A stretch of 64,000 nucleotides of DNA. It comes from Cinnamomum chago. Lineage: Eukaryota > Streptophyta > Magnoliopsida > Laurales > Lauraceae. How positions within the stretch are numbered: position 1 is the first letter of the stretch; each line of letters starts with the position of its first letter. Where the stretch lies: the NCBI GenBank assembly GCA_038049695.1, contig CP142453.1:3812501-3876500 (forward strand), written 5' to 3'. Below are positions 11,749-24,691 of the stretch, piece after piece. The notes beneath the pieces are model-generated. The model made no database searches. It was not told the origin of the DNA and saw nothing but the letters and a program-made list of their open reading frames with translations. Position numbers and translations under genes: made by a program.

Positions 11749-12104
11749 ATATTCAAGTGAGGACTAGTTCTCACCTATTATATGAGAAAATTTTTGCGGG
11801 GCCCAGCTAGCAACCCATCCAAACCTTGCAACCAATGGGGAACCCCCTGATAGTCACTAATCTAAAGGATTGGGACATATCCGAATGGACTAAACCATTG
11901 GATCGAGGGTTGAGTACTTTATTAAATATGAAGCCATTAAACTTGCGGGTCACGGATGATGGGGTTATGAGCATGAGTTTGGGGTCAAACTTGATAGTTG
12001 GTGTGGTCTCACATAGATCTTTTCATCCCACATGGTCCCATCCCCAAATGGGGCCCAATTAAGTTCTCATATAATATGTGAAAACTAATTATCACTTGAA
12101 TATT
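11749..12104. mobile_element. MITE with 50-bp terminal inverted repeats
   Basis: The left end, AATATTCAAGTGAGGACTAG followed by TTCTCACCTATTATATGAG, is mirrored at the right end near 12060-12104 (ATATTCAAGTGATAATTAG in reverse complement). GGGGCCC and GGGCCCC continue the symmetry inward. The interior (about 11800-12050) is non-coding. No clear target duplication was found, so the superfamily is not assigned. Confidence 0.6.
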
Positions 12105-12645
12105 ACAGATATCTAAAAATGGGATGAGTTTTAAATTTAGATTTGAGTCAATTGATTGTAAGGGGCTGGATTGATAATAGTGTTGATAAAAAGAAGTTCT
12201 CATGGTTGACGTTCCCTAGGAGGGTGATGGTGCTCAAAAGGGCCTTTACTTTTTGAATGAATTTTAATAAAATGTTGATATAGAAGTTGTCAAAATCCCT
12301 AGTTTTGACTCCTGAGTCCTGACCACGTTAAAGGGGTCGACTGTTGCTGCAACGGGAGAGCTGTGGTAATGTATAATGCCGGGGAAAATCAGTTTTGCGG
12401 GGAAAAAATATATCCAAACACAACTTGTTTTTCAAGGAAACATTTTTATTTTTATCCAAACACATTTTCATGTCCATTTTTACGCTTTTCCACAAGAAAA
12501 ACCAGCAACCGCATTAAATATAATTTTTATTATAACACAGAATTTAATTTCAACATTTCTAACTTTTTCCGCGCAAAACCAACTACAATCTCTTTCCAGA
12601 TGAGACTTCATTATTGCATCAGAGACACGCTTTCCAGATGATTCA

Positions 12646-12960
12646 TCATGCTTGTGTGTGAGGTGGAGACTTCATTGCTGCTGAGTTCAATAGCTTTTCC
12701 TTGGATGCCGTGTTATTCCTTCTAAAAACTAAAGGCTCATCGTCGTTGTCGTCAGCATCGCCATTGTTAGTGGCATGCCTGCTTGATGCTCCATCATGCT
12801 GATGGGATGACGCGTTCATTATAGCTGATTTCAATTGATGATTCTTGGATGAAGTGATGTTCCTTTTAAAAACTACAGGCCCATCATCAACATCATCACC
12901 CATTGAAAAATTATTTGGATTTATAAAACCATGAAAAGCAATTACTCCAATTTCTGGCAA
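12646..12960 (-). pseudogene. Fragment like the N-terminus of plant DNA topoisomerase I
   Basis: The minus-strand frame reads MGDDVDDGPVVFKRN and later GDADDNDDEPLVFRRNNTAS before a stop after about 80 residues. The N-terminal region of plant type IB topoisomerase I carries this kind of acidic run followed by (P/G)L(V/A)FKRNN, so the piece resembles two copies of that motif. The catalytic core, which would be over 500 residues further on, is absent, and the frame ends in a stop at 12646. The likely reading is a captured or left-over first exon, not a working enzyme. The motif is short and partly low complexity, so the assignment is tentative. Confidence 0.4.
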
Positions 12961-15420
12961 CTTAAAACCTGTGCCACATTATCTTAATCGTCATCTGCAA
13001 ATGGTAAGAAACACAAACAAAATTAGCAATAAAGCAATATAAAAGTAACAATTGACACACTGACTGACATGGATGAAAATCACGGTCAGTGGCTGTACCA
13101 AATGCGAATCAGCTATAACACTACACATGAATGCAAACAAACCTGAACATAAGAGAAAAAAAAATTAGAATTGAAGCACACACAAAAATGGGAATTTAAG
13201 CTGCACATAGTGGATAACATGTCAGCAGTTTACTCATGTTAAAGTTGCAAAATATAAAACAGTATCGCATTACTAGCATTACATAATTTCACCATGGTAA
13301 TAGGTTTAACAACAAAGAAGAAAAGGCCACAAGGGAACATTAAAATATTAGAGAGAGAGAGAGGGGAGGAGATGGACAGGGGTTGGGGGGCTGGCAAGGA
13401 ATAAAAGGTTTCCTCTCCTTAGTTGAAACTCATGCTGTGTTCTCAACAATTTTACATGTTGCCATGCAAATTGATTGAGGGCATATATCACCAGAAGCAA
13501 CATCAACATAATGGTTCAACTAGAACACACAGCACAGGCTCCTGTCAGAACACGATTGTGTATTCTCAAAAGTTTCCTTTGAGAACATCATTGCTAAGCT
13601 ACATGCAACCGAACATTTAGGGATTGACTAAAAACTAAAGCCTTTGTCAAAGATTTTTTTTCTTGAATGGTAAAGATAAGTTCTTTCAGCCACATGTAAG
13701 AAGATATGTCACTACAGTTGCATACACTACAAAGAAACCACCCACAAACTAGTAAATAAGTCCAAAACTTTCACAGCCTTATGCAGTAACACTACAAGCT
13801 TGTATGCATCTCTCACAAACAAACCAAGATGCTATATAGATCTAGACTAGAGTATAGTAGTAGTGCCCTATTGCAACAGTGAACTCTTGTATAAATAAAG
13901 ATTTTATTACCACCATTCAAAAAACTCTTGTATAAGGCTATAAGCTTTATGTTCATATGCACAAGTTCCACTTTCTTAGATACATGACTCAGGAAACAAT
14001 GCATAAACAGAGAAGAAAAAAAAAAAGAGAAAGGGCTGGAACATTTGTTCTCTTGTGATAATCACATGAAACTTTCATCTTTCAATACATGTATTAGTCT
14101 AAAATATGTAAAGATTTATCTTTTGAAAATGAGTGAGATTTCTATTACAAAATGGACTACAAAGTTAATACAAATTTGCTAAATCCAGATACTTATGAAG
14201 TATCAACTGATCTGTAAGAATTTTCCAGGACTTTCCAAGGTGTGAATTTTACTTTTCCCGGTTCTCAGATTTTCAGTACATACACACTATACAAGGAAGG
14301 GACCCTTTCTGTTGCTGGGAAAGTAATAGATGTCTTACAGAAAAGCTGGAAGTGACCCTTTCAGTAGATACACACTGTACAAGGAAGTCATGCCTCCAGC
14401 TTATGTAAGAGATAAGCCATTGTCCCTTCAAACAACAAAATAACGACAAAATTAACATCATAACCATAGTCATTCAAATGAAAGGTCGTCATTGATGGTG
14501 GAATCCACAGGGACCCACCAACATCTCTATCAATTCCCCCCCACAGCCAAGCAAATCCACCATCTTTTTTCTGTTTGGCTTGACCCTGTATCAGACCATA
14601 GATTAAAGAACTTTTCCAATATGATACAATTGCTAGTGTAGAACAAGCTTTATATAGATGATAAAAAAGAATGGTGGACATAAAGTAGGGGACATAAAGT
14701 AGGGGCCCCTATAAAGTATGACAACAAAAATAAAGTAGGTCTTCTAAGATGGATTTGGTTGTTGGGAAAGAATATGGACCTAGGAAAACAGGACAAAAAT
14801 TACAAACATGCATACAAATATCAAACATACCAAGGATTTTGAGCATCTCTCCTTCCAATCTGGCATTCATTTTTTCTTACAAAAGCCAGATCACCTTTGG
14901 CATCTCTAAGATATTACATATACACTACCATGTTCATCTTGAATTTTCTAAAGAATAGAGCACCTGAGCACCAAACCCTTTTGATCAATCCTATGTTCTT
15001 CGTTACCTACAAGCACAACTCCATAATAAATATTCTGCTGCAAGATATTAAGGTGGGGAATTTTAAAGAAAATCTACTTCTACATCTGCATATTTGCCAA
15101 TAGTAATACGTTTAGACTACCATTCAAAAAAACAAAAACATTTAAACTCCCATTGGCCACATGCATCCAAATTCCAAGGTCCAGCAATTATGACCATTCT
15201 GGACCCTTACATCCTTTACAAAGTTAAGAAACAGCACATTAGTCATTTTCCCATGGAGGCATGTGTGTCAAACAACTCATGAGCTTCCTTTTTTAATGCC
15301 ATATGTACAGCTACGATGGAATCACAAAATAGAAGTGAGGATGACAGAACACGGAATCTCACAAACTCAATTTTTTTCAACAAAGAACCTCTTTACAATA
15401 TTTCTAGGCCAGACAAGTCT
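12961..15420. other. Non-coding stretch below the AMBRA1-like gene
   Basis: If the WD40 gene at 15424-18876 were complete, its next exons should lie here on the minus strand. I looked for the conserved blocks that follow in this family (for example LRAVHFHPH) and did not find them. A short direct repeat (ACACACTATACAAGGAAG near 14283 and ACACACTGTACAAGGAAG near 14369) is present. Confidence 0.35.
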
Positions 15421-15423
15421 TAC

Positions 15424-18400
15424 CTTGTGACCTGAAGCAACAGCAAGAAGTTCCCCTTGGGCATGGAAAGCAATAGAGGCAATAGGACGATCTGCTTGTC
15501 ACATGGAGTAAATGCAAAAGCCAACAAGGTGAATTCAGAAGGCAGGCAGAGGAATGCTGTCACATCTTGAAAATGATATAAGGCATGCAAAAGAAATTAC
15601 AGAAATCATGATAATTTGTACACTCTGCAGTATTTGTATCCCACAAGTGAACTTCATGATCCAAGCTTCCACTTGCAAGAATTTCTGGATGCAATGGGTG
15701 AAACCTAACCTGCATTAAACCCATTGACACATAGCTACATAAGACAGATAAGGATGGTTCCACAGAAGGGCTATGTTGTGGGTAAGCATATTCATTGTAG
15801 ATGAAGGGGGAAGAAGGATAAGATAAATCACTTCAAGGGGACAAAATCAGAAACTTCCAAGACCCAAATCTTCTTAAACAAACTGAAAGAAAGAGTAGAA
15901 GCTGGAATTGTCAAAGGAGAGAATAAAGTAAGAGAATATCAACATGTGACATTGTCATTCAGGCCATCGATCTATCTTTATCATGAAGTTTCAATTTTCT
16001 TCCTTGTTTAAGTCCTATGATGTGTCTAAGCTCTATAGTGAAACTTGATTGGTGGCTGAACATATTAGAGGTAGTTAATTACCAGTCGGTAAAGATCAAG
16101 TTTTATATTTGACATTATACATTCGGATGTTTGAGGTCCGAGTCCTATCAATTATAGTAGTTTTAAACATTTCATTTCATTCATCAATGAAGCTTCTAGA
16201 ATTGCACTGACGAATCTGTTCAAGGTTTTTTTTTTTTTTTTCCTGAATGGTAACATCAATATATCTGTTACAACTAGAGATGAGATTTTTTCTGTCTTCA
16301 AAACTTTTCATATACTGGAGAAAAATCAATTTGGCCCTCGTAGTGACGATGAAAAATAATAATTTCAAAGTTGAAATGTTGTCTTATTTGCAGGCTAATG
16401 GAATTAGTTCTCAATCTACCTGCCCTTAAACCTCTAAGGGCCCGTTTGGTAAATTTACTAATAAAGTCAAGTTAAGTTAAACATCCCATCAAAAACACTT
16501 TCTACAAAAATTCCCTCCATCTTTTCCAAAAAAAGTCAAAAAGCAACTACATTTACTCACTAAAAGACAAAAAAATCTACATTTCCCCATACAAAAAGTC
16601 AAAAATATTCCATTTCAAACAACTAAAAATAAAATATCATCATAACTTACTTATATTTTATTCATTCTTTTCATTTCACTTCACTCCACTTTATTTTAAA
16701 AGTAAATTACCAAACGGGCCCTAAGGGAAATAATATAACAGAAAGGAGAAAAATATGTCATCTTCTTACAGTCATTTGCTCACTTCTCTAAGGTATGAGT
16801 TTTTCCAAATGCCCAAATTTCTTTGGCTTGAAGTTGTTTTAACAACATTCTACTTGATAATTATACTGAACAAAATTTTAATAGTAAATCCCCATTACAA
16901 ATGAGGTAAACAACCAAATAACAAAGTCTACTAAATAATAATAATGATGATGAAGATGATGAAAATGATGATAACGACGACGACTAGAGAATTTCTGTCA
17001 AAATCCGAACTAATTTTTTTTTCTGATGGGTGGTTCAGTTCAGTGCAATAGCCCAACCAAATAGTTGAAGCAGTTTGGCCGAATTAAGATGAATTTAATA
17101 ACTATGATCTCCAGTGAAATCTTGTTATCGCATATCCTGTGAATGATTTCAAAATAAGTATTTGGATGAATGTGTTATGTTTACAATCGCGACCATCATA
17201 GAAGTAAGTTGTCTAATAGAACAATTAAGTGCACTTTCTTATGATCCAGCCACTAAAAAGTAGAAAGGGCATAAATATTTGATCATGTTATAAAGAAGCG
17301 CTGTGAGTTATGAATGTTTAAGTTTTTATGACCGTTGCTTTTTTTCCTAATGAAGAGAGATCTCACAATTGTTCCAATGGGGATTAGCTTCTCTCCTTCA
17401 ATCTTAAGTGGTCTGAATATTCGATCCAATGAGAATGAGGTTGTCTTGTCCGGGTCTAATTGAGATAATAGCACGGGCATTAGAATCTTTTCTTATTAAA
17501 AAGAAAACTACTGTAGCTTGCTAGTATATAAGAGGTCCGTCAGAATATAGATAACCCAGGTTTTCCTCAATTCATCACTTACCAAGCAGCTTCAGAAGTA
17601 AGTAATCATGTATATGTATCATGAGAGAACCAAGCATATGAAGGAAAAATATCATCTAATTTGAGGAGAAAAAAATCACTAAAGATTTCCCTACTAGTCC
17701 GTTACCATGAAATCATATGGCCAAAATATTGGACAGGCTGGGTCTGATTAACGACTTTGAAGTAACGACTATGTTTCAGGTGGAGGGGAAGCGTAGGAAT
17801 TATTACAGGTATTCTTTAATATTTTTCAAAAAAAATTTCCTTTTCGAGTATTTCCTTGACATAAAAGGGCCTTCATGTAATTATGAGAACTTAATGTATA
17901 AGTGAAACCCCACAATGGATATTCATGATTATTCTCCTCTTGTGCCACTCATTGAGCGTACAAGCTTCAGCCAACCATATTCTTTTTCAGAAAATTTCTT
18001 TCCTACGAAAACATATTGCAAGACAGCAAATCAATTTGATTAAATTTGACTAAACTTACACAACTAAAATTTCACTCATCAAGGTATGTGCAGAAATTAA
18101 AAGGTATATGCATTGACACATAAATGAACAAGTATCATACCACCCAAGGCGTTCATCGATGGCCACTTAACACCTTTAAGCACCTTCCAGTTAAGCAATT
18201 AATAATTTTAACAGTGTGATCACCACTGTAAACACGTAATTGCATACAGTATCATTACCAAAGTCAGAATGCCGTTTAAAAGCTGCAAAAAAAAAAACAC
18301 CAAAAACAAGAAGAAGAAGAAGAAAAGGAAAAAGAAAAGGCTTCAACTCACTGTGTTGATGCAAGAGTTTTTCTATCATGGCTGAAGGCTGCAGCAATAG

Positions 18401-18876
18401 TTGACCTTGGAGGCTGCACCAAAGGACAATATTTAGCTGATAAATGCCGCAATGACTCTGCTTCCACCCTGAAATGGAGTTAAAAAATCAAGAAAACAAT
18501 AGTGGTTGCTACACCACAAATCCCAACAAAGTCTATTTAGAAAGGAACTAATTCACTATGATTAAACAATTTCAATACATATATTATCAGCGCAAAACAC
18601 AACAATCTGGGAGCAGCGGCTTCTAGAGAAGAAAGGTTCTTAAAAATGTGTGCAGTGCAGAAGTATGGCATTTGAATGAGAAAATGACCACCAGTTCTGC
18701 AATATAGAAAGACACTTTACCATGAAATGAGACCATGTCTTGGGTCTCTTACTTCACTTTTCACCCGATTGCAATCAACAGAACACTTAGAAGCCTCTCC
18801 CCACAATCCTTTTGATAAGTGTTTTGTCCGAGGAGAAATCTCCCTCCATGCCAACAACCGAAAAACATTGCTAACT
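15424..18876 (-). pseudogene. AMBRA1-like WD40 protein gene, 5' part, interrupted
   Basis: Five minus-strand exons join in phase: 18721-18876, 18352-18468, 18141-18225, 15601-15709 and 15424-15491, all with GT-AG borders. They read FRLLAWREISPRTK, VEAESLRHLSAKYCPLV, STIAAAFSHDRKTLAST, GDHTVKIINCLTGRCLKVL, VRFHPLHPEILASGSLDHEV and RPIASIAFHAQGELLAVA. This is the N-terminal WD40 block of the plant proteins annotated as AMBRA1-like; in animals AMBRA1 is an autophagy and cullin-ligase adaptor. In the third exon the expected HRRTPWV is HR-stop-TPWV, a CGA-to-TGA change (minus-strand codon near 18150-18155). The rest of the protein, several hundred residues in this family, was not found down to position 1. 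The gene is therefore probably a truncated pseudogene. A Tourist-like MITE sits in the intron between 15710 and 18140. Confidence 0.75.
16438..16721. mobile_element. Tourist-like (PIF/Harbinger) MITE
   Basis: The 284-bp element has terminal inverted repeats GGGCCCGTTTGGTAA and TTACCAAACGGGCCC and is flanked on both sides by TAA (16435-16437 and 16722-16724). This is the 3-bp target preference of PIF/Harbinger elements. The interior is AT-rich and non-coding. It lies inside an intron of the AMBRA1-like gene relic. Confidence 0.85.
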
Positions 18877-19077
18877 CTGAAAAATAATTTAAAGAAATGT
18901 AATTATATAAATTAATAAAATAAAAAATAAATTCAAAAGCAGCAAGAACAGAGATCAATTAATGGAGCAGAAAGTCAAGACAAGAGAATGGAAAGTCAGC
19001 ACATAGAATATATTATATATGTCAAAGTTTTCAGGAAAAGTTGGCACATTTTAAAGCATAGCAAGGCCAAGTAGGTG

Positions 19078-19202
19078 GGGCCCTCATGATCAATCTAAAG
19101 TCTAAACTCCTCGCACTTGTCACCCCATTGTGAATTAGGACCCCATGGTCCATCTTAAAGTCTAAACTCCTTGCACTCGCCACCCCACTGTGAATTAGGG
19201 CT
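19078..19202. repeat. Two-copy tandem repeat of about 62 bp
   Basis: CTAAAGTCTAAACTCCTCGC and CTTAAAGTCTAAACTCCTTG head two neighbouring copies that both end in CACTGTGAATTAGG or CATTGTGAATTAGG. A second local duplication (GTGGAAGAAATGGTTGACCT) lies at about 19728 and 19830. There is no coding role. Confidence 0.6.
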
Positions 19203-21192
19203 CACCCAAGAATGACCCACATCCAGTTTTCTAGACAAATTCAGAACCCGTCCAACTTTAGCTAATGGGTAGAAATTTCAGAACTTTAAGGCTCTCAAAA
19301 TATTGCTTCCCCTATCAGATGGTCCCAATTTTCGCACAGAGCTAGGTCATGAAAAGACCTTATGATCGCTCGACCCCAGCACGAATGGCATGCGTCTACG
19401 TGGGCCCCAATGGCCTAGCTGTTTCTTGGTCCAAAACAGCCAGGCATATATCTCCAACTCCTGTGGGCCCCAGCTGGATGAGTGCTAATCAAGGGAGGCA
19501 GGAGGATGGATAGGTTTGGAAATAGATTATGGGTGTGGGCAATATCAACCTTCTCAAATAATACTAGCCATAAACTTTAGGTCCTTGGACTTTACTGGCT
19601 ATGCAAATTTAATTGTGATAAACTCAAAACAGTGGCTAATGTACAAAACAATGTCAAATTAGCAGTGCCACTTCAAAAGTGGGTAGGTACGTGAAGGAAT
19701 TGGAATGTTCATCAGCGAGCTAATGTGGTGGAAGAAATGGTTGACCTATGTTAATATCAAAAGGGCACCAAAAAAGGAGGTCGCTTTGGCAAAAGTATGA
19801 ACTATGTTAATATCAAGCAAACGTAGTGGAAGAAATGGTTGACCTAACTCGGCCACATGTGGCTCTCATGACAAGTAGAGTGCAAACTCAAGGCCAATTG
19901 GTTAACAAGAGAAGGAGCCACTCACCAGCTGTCAGTTTATTGGCAATGACATCCTAAATTCTTTATGATAGGCTCGTTTATCCTCTTAACTCTGTACCTT
20001 TTGATCGCCAGCTGCCGGGCCAATTTTTTTTTTTTTTTTTTTGGCTCAGCAGTTTTCCAGTATAGGAGAATATTCTCCTACAAGCAGACTGCAAATATCT
20101 TATAGCAGTCCAACTCAAAGGGTCCACTTAGATGCAAGTTTATCAATGGGAGAGGGTAGATGGAAAGGTCTCCTCATGGACAAGGGGGGTCCAAAAGATC
20201 AGGATTACTAGATTATCCTAGATTTAACAGATCTAAAGTTTAATACTTTAATCGCATCTTACTGTAGATTTTCTTGAGATTTAATCCAGCGGTAAGTGAA
20301 AGTTCAGTCAGTGTAAAATTTGGCCTTATTCCAGATCATGAGATGAAATGAGAATCAAACAGGCTGCACTGACAAAAAGTGCGCCCACAGTGCTGGATTG
20401 CACTTGCAGTTGCCTGTAGTAGAACATTTTCCTTCTAGTATATATATACCTCTTATTTGTACAATATTTTTTTTCTCTTTTAGCATTAATAATGATGTAG
20501 CCAGCATTCTTGTGTGTGGGGGGGCGGAAGTGTGACAAGTTAACTGTCAATATCTGAGATTTCCAGATTGACAGCGAGATTACCATGCCTATGTGGCTTA
20601 TCTTTGTACCTAAACAATGCATAAAATTTGTTTGCTGTGGTTTATTTAGTTTTATATTAAAGTTCAGATTCCATTGAATGCAGAAATTCTAAACATTCTG
20701 CATAAAATTATTCATCTATAATTTTCGTACGTCCTGCTGGAAAAAAACAGTTTTTTTAATTCAATTTTAACCGATTGTTCTTAAACTTTAGTTTTAACTA
20801 AGGATTGAGACCAGTCAGACTAAACATTCTACTCCACCCCACATATGCCAAGTTTATACCTATGACACCGAACCCGCGTCATAATAAGTTCGGGTTGGGT
20901 TTGGTTTCAATCCTTGATATTTTTTTTTTCATTTTAAAATATTATAATAGAAAATAATTTATATGCATTTCAAAATGTCCTATATAAGACAACTTGAACT
21001 CAAGCCCAGACCATGAGAACTAGTGTGTTAAATATTCTTCATTTAATTGATTCATTGACCTTCTTCATTTAACTCAAAATTCCCATGGTAAAAAGAATAT
21101 CTTTTGTGCACATTAGTTTACTGAACATATTTTGAAAAATAGTTTGCTTTGAACATTTGGGATGAACCGTGCAATTGATTACAAAACAAGTA

Positions 21193-21240
<48 letters not shown>

Positions 21241-22640
21241 CCATATGTGTGTGCATGTGTGTATTGCATAAGTCATCACTTGCCTGCCATGTTGATGGCT
21301 ACATTTGGAGCCACCCAACGGTGCAGCCCAAGGGCCTAAGGCCAACACAAGAAGACCCGAAGGCCTTGGTTGATGAACCTACAAACAACTAAAAAGAGAT
21401 CAAACATTACTTTATCCTACAACTTAGGGATTCTGAATATTTTAATTCTACGCATCACACGATCCATATCTTTACATACTTTATATTTTCTTTTGTAAGT
21501 AGGTTCTTTCACCAAGCCCAAAAGTTCAATAAGAGCATTTGTTGGGAAAAAGAGTTTGTAATTGAGTTGAGTAGTGTAAGTGCCTTCTAAGACTCTGGAT
21601 GGGCTGATGCTAACAGTAACGGTAGATTTCTTTATCATTATCTGTTGTAGAGTGTATGGTTCTTCACGCTCTTTTAGGGAGCTTTTGGCTTAGGTGTTGT
21701 GCTCCTTGGTTTATTCGGTGTCCTTTGTCAGTCGTTTTTGTTGCTTTATCTTGAGAGTTAGAAGTTTCTTTTAGCCAGCCATTCAAGCTGTGTATACAAA
21801 TCATATGAATTTATAAAACTCCTAACCATTTAAAGGGAAAAAATCATTCAAAAAAAGCCTTTTTATCACTTTTCGGCCATATATTTCATTTTCTTTCCCT
21901 TTTCGACCGCCCCTTGCTTGTCCACCCATTGCATCTCAGTTGTGGCAAATAACTCAGGTAAAGTAAGGCACCACGAGTCTCGAATAACAGCTGTTCGGCT
22001 TCTTTCTAAAAGCTACATTTGGTGTTTCTGTTCTACCCATCCTGGCAGAGCATATTTTTTTTATGCTTGTTTTTGGGGGTTATCCCACAGATATAATTCC
22101 TCGAACCAATAGAAGCCTGTATCCACCCCCAAATCAGCTCAAACCCGACACATAGTCTAAAATATAGAAAATCAACCAGAATCTGGCTACGCTTATTCAA
22201 ATACTAGCCAGATGTACCTACTTTCACCGTCAATTGGCAGATCGAAAAAACCCCAGATAAAACTTTCATCTACTCTTGAACAGCATATGGGATGGTAAAT
22301 TTCTTCCCCAAATAAACCATCCAGAGAGTTTTAACTTTTAACTAATCTTATTAATCAGTCAGATCAAATCTAATCTTATAGCTAGTCATGGTATTTCCAT
22401 GAAAAACAAAATCCCAACGTTCTTATTGCTAGTCATAAAAACTCTTTCTTATAGAAGCATGTAATGAGATCACAAACTATCCAAAATCGAAGCCGAAGCA
22501 GACTCATGGAGAAAAATGTGGATCCGCAAATCCAACGATCAGCCGAATAGTGAAAAGATTTATAGAATACTTTCGTGAATTCAATAGATATAAGATCAAA
22601 CAACCGAATGAAAGGAGGATAAAATGATATATCTCGAAAG
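19203..22640. other. Probable long first intron of the AMBRA1-like relic, repeats only
   Basis: No exon was recognised between the first coding exon found (18876) and the candidate leader exon at 22649. The stretch holds poly-T tracts (about 20024-20042), a (CT)n(TA)n microsatellite at about 21194-21240 and AT-rich sequence. The exon with the start codon was not found. Confidence 0.35.
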
Positions 22641-22648
22641 GTTACCTG

Positions 22649-22760
22649 CTGCGGATGATGTATCAGTCGACGCGAGGAAGAAAAGAGAGTTGCAAATGGT
22701 CGAAACGAGGTTTCTTCCGTGGGAAATCTTTAGCGAGAGACGATGACTGTATTACCCTTG
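22649..22760 (-). other. Candidate 5' leader exon of the AMBRA1-like gene
   Basis: On the minus strand this segment ends in ATCCGCAGCAG followed by GTAACC, a good donor site. It is richer in C and G than its surroundings and lies upstream of the AMBRA1-like exons in the same direction. A G-box CACGTG is present further upstream at 22893-22898. Only transcript data could confirm it. Confidence 0.35.
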
Positions 22761-24009
22761 GATAACGAGTTAATCTACTGGAAAACCACGAATGTGGTAT
22801 ATGAGTTTCGTGCGTGCGTGCGTGCGGTGTTCGAAGCTTCGGTGCATAATGATGTAAATGGATACCCTATGTGTGCATGGTAGTGGCGGTGGCACGTGTG
22901 TCCCGAATCCTGTGGGGCAGCTCAACCTACATTTTGAAAATTGGCTCGGTGGGACAATATTTTATTCTATCAATGTGAAATGAATGCCAATTTATAGGAT
23001 CCCCTGTTTGGAGTGCAGCAGTGAAGGAGTGGGAAACGAAAAAAGAAGAGGAGGAAAGAAAGAGAAGAAAAAAAAAAGGAAAGAGAGGGAGAAAGGAAGA
23101 AAGAAAGAAAGGACGTGTGCACTGGCGTGGAGTGCAGTGGGTGGCAAAGGGTAGTGCGGGGAGAAAGGAGAAGAAGAGGGGGAGAGGGGGAAGGAAGAAA
23201 GAAAGAAAGAAAGAAATGAAAAAGGAGGAGAGCCATTTCGGTGGGGTATGCAGGTGGGTGTGCGGTGGCCCATCACGGCTCATCTCCTTCATCTCATCTT
23301 TACCATCCCAGGACGCAGACGGTAGACGTCTTCCTCCTTCTCCTTTGTCCTCACCGGCCAGCAAACCCACCACTCCTTCATCCTTTCCATCTCCCTCCCA
23401 TCAACTTCCATCTCACCCTATCCGTAGCCCTCACGCATCTCCCTTATCTCCACGCAGCCCATCATCAGCTCTTCTTCATCTCCATCTCCACGAGGAATGG
23501 AATGCAAGTTTTGAGTCCTTAAACTGATCATTTAATTGTATCCATATCAAGCTGGAGGTGTTTTCAAATAAAGCCTATGAAGGTGTTCGATGAAATGACG
23601 AAGAGAAAGGAGAAGGAAATTTCACGCTCATTTCTCTTGTTTTTCTCATGGGAAAGAAGTCTGCTGCTGTTGTGGGGTTTGTCCTTCCTTGATTTTGCTC
23701 ACTAGGAGATATTGGATAAAAGGAATTAGAGAACATGAGTGGGGTTTTTATTTCTTGATTTTTGTAATTTTCAAACATATTTCATGTATATATATTTTGA
23801 AATGTAAGGTCAATACACAATGAACTTTTAATGTTGTGAATGGTTTCCCCCTATTTGAGATGTTTGAAATGTGTTTGAGGAGTTTGAAATGTATTTGAAA
23901 TGTCCGAACTCTTGAGCTTTTGAAATGTCTAAGTGAAGGGTCGAAACCTCCCCACCAAAACTCTTTACTATGACGTTCAAGGATGAAATTGGTATTGGTT
24001 GAATCGGTG

Positions 24010-24490
24010 GAAGCATTTTTTGGAAGGGTGATGCAAGAGTCAATGTGAACTCTTTTTTTGTTGGTGTTAATATTTGGTGCTTATGTGATAGAAGATGCAG
24101 CCGTTCTGTACAGTGTACAGTCTACTGAAGCATTTTTTGGAAGGGGGATGCAAGAGTCAATGTGAACTCCTTTTTGGTTGGTGTTAATATTTGGTGTTAA
24201 TGTGATAGAAGATGCAACAATTCTGGATAGTGTACAGTCTACTAAAGCATTTTTTGGAAGTGAAATGAAAGAGTTAATGTGAACTCCTCTTTGCTTGGTG
24301 TTAGTATGTGGTGTTAATGTGATAGAAGATGTAGCCGTCTGGACAATGTAATCTCCACATGGAAGAAATTTTTTGGATGGGGGATGCACATGTTAATGTC
24401 ATCATGTCCATTTTTATTGGTGTTAATGTAATTGATAGAAGATGTAGTCGTGATGGGCTTGCACATTTTGTTGAAGCATTTTTTGGAATG
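24010..24490. repeat. Tandem array with a period of about 118 bp
   Basis: GAAGCATTTTTTGGAAG begins copies near 24010, 24128 and 24246, with more diverged copies near 24361 and 24473. Each copy carries GTGTTAATGTGATAGAAGATG-like sequence. The array starts exactly at the inner end of the left arm of the long inverted repeat. Confidence 0.8.
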
Positions 24491-24691
24491 GCACAAGTGT
24501 TAAACATACTTTTTCCTTTTATAAAGATCACCCTTTTTTGGGGTTATATGTTGTTGAGAACTTATCTATGATAATATAATGGTTGTTTGTATTGTCCCGC
24601 TAATGATTTTTTTATTTTTTTCCACTTTTATTATTGAAAATGATTAGCAAACTCCATCTAAAGCTACACTTAGTAAGTTATAGTACTATAA

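Noticed and set aside
14388..14681. 97-codon minus-strand frame as a further exon of the AMBRA1-like gene
   Set aside because: It shows none of the WD40 or linker motifs expected after the GHK of the last recognised exon, and no matching splice acceptor phase was seen.
21069..21392. Several frames around the CT/TA microsatellite
   Set aside because: The shared YIYIYI and RERERE strings come from the dinucleotide repeats.
23021..23527. 168-codon K/E/R-rich frame, with mirror-image frames at 26105-26852
   Set aside because: All lie in purine- or pyrimidine-rich parts of the long inverted repeat and are open on several frames at once, which indicates composition, not coding.
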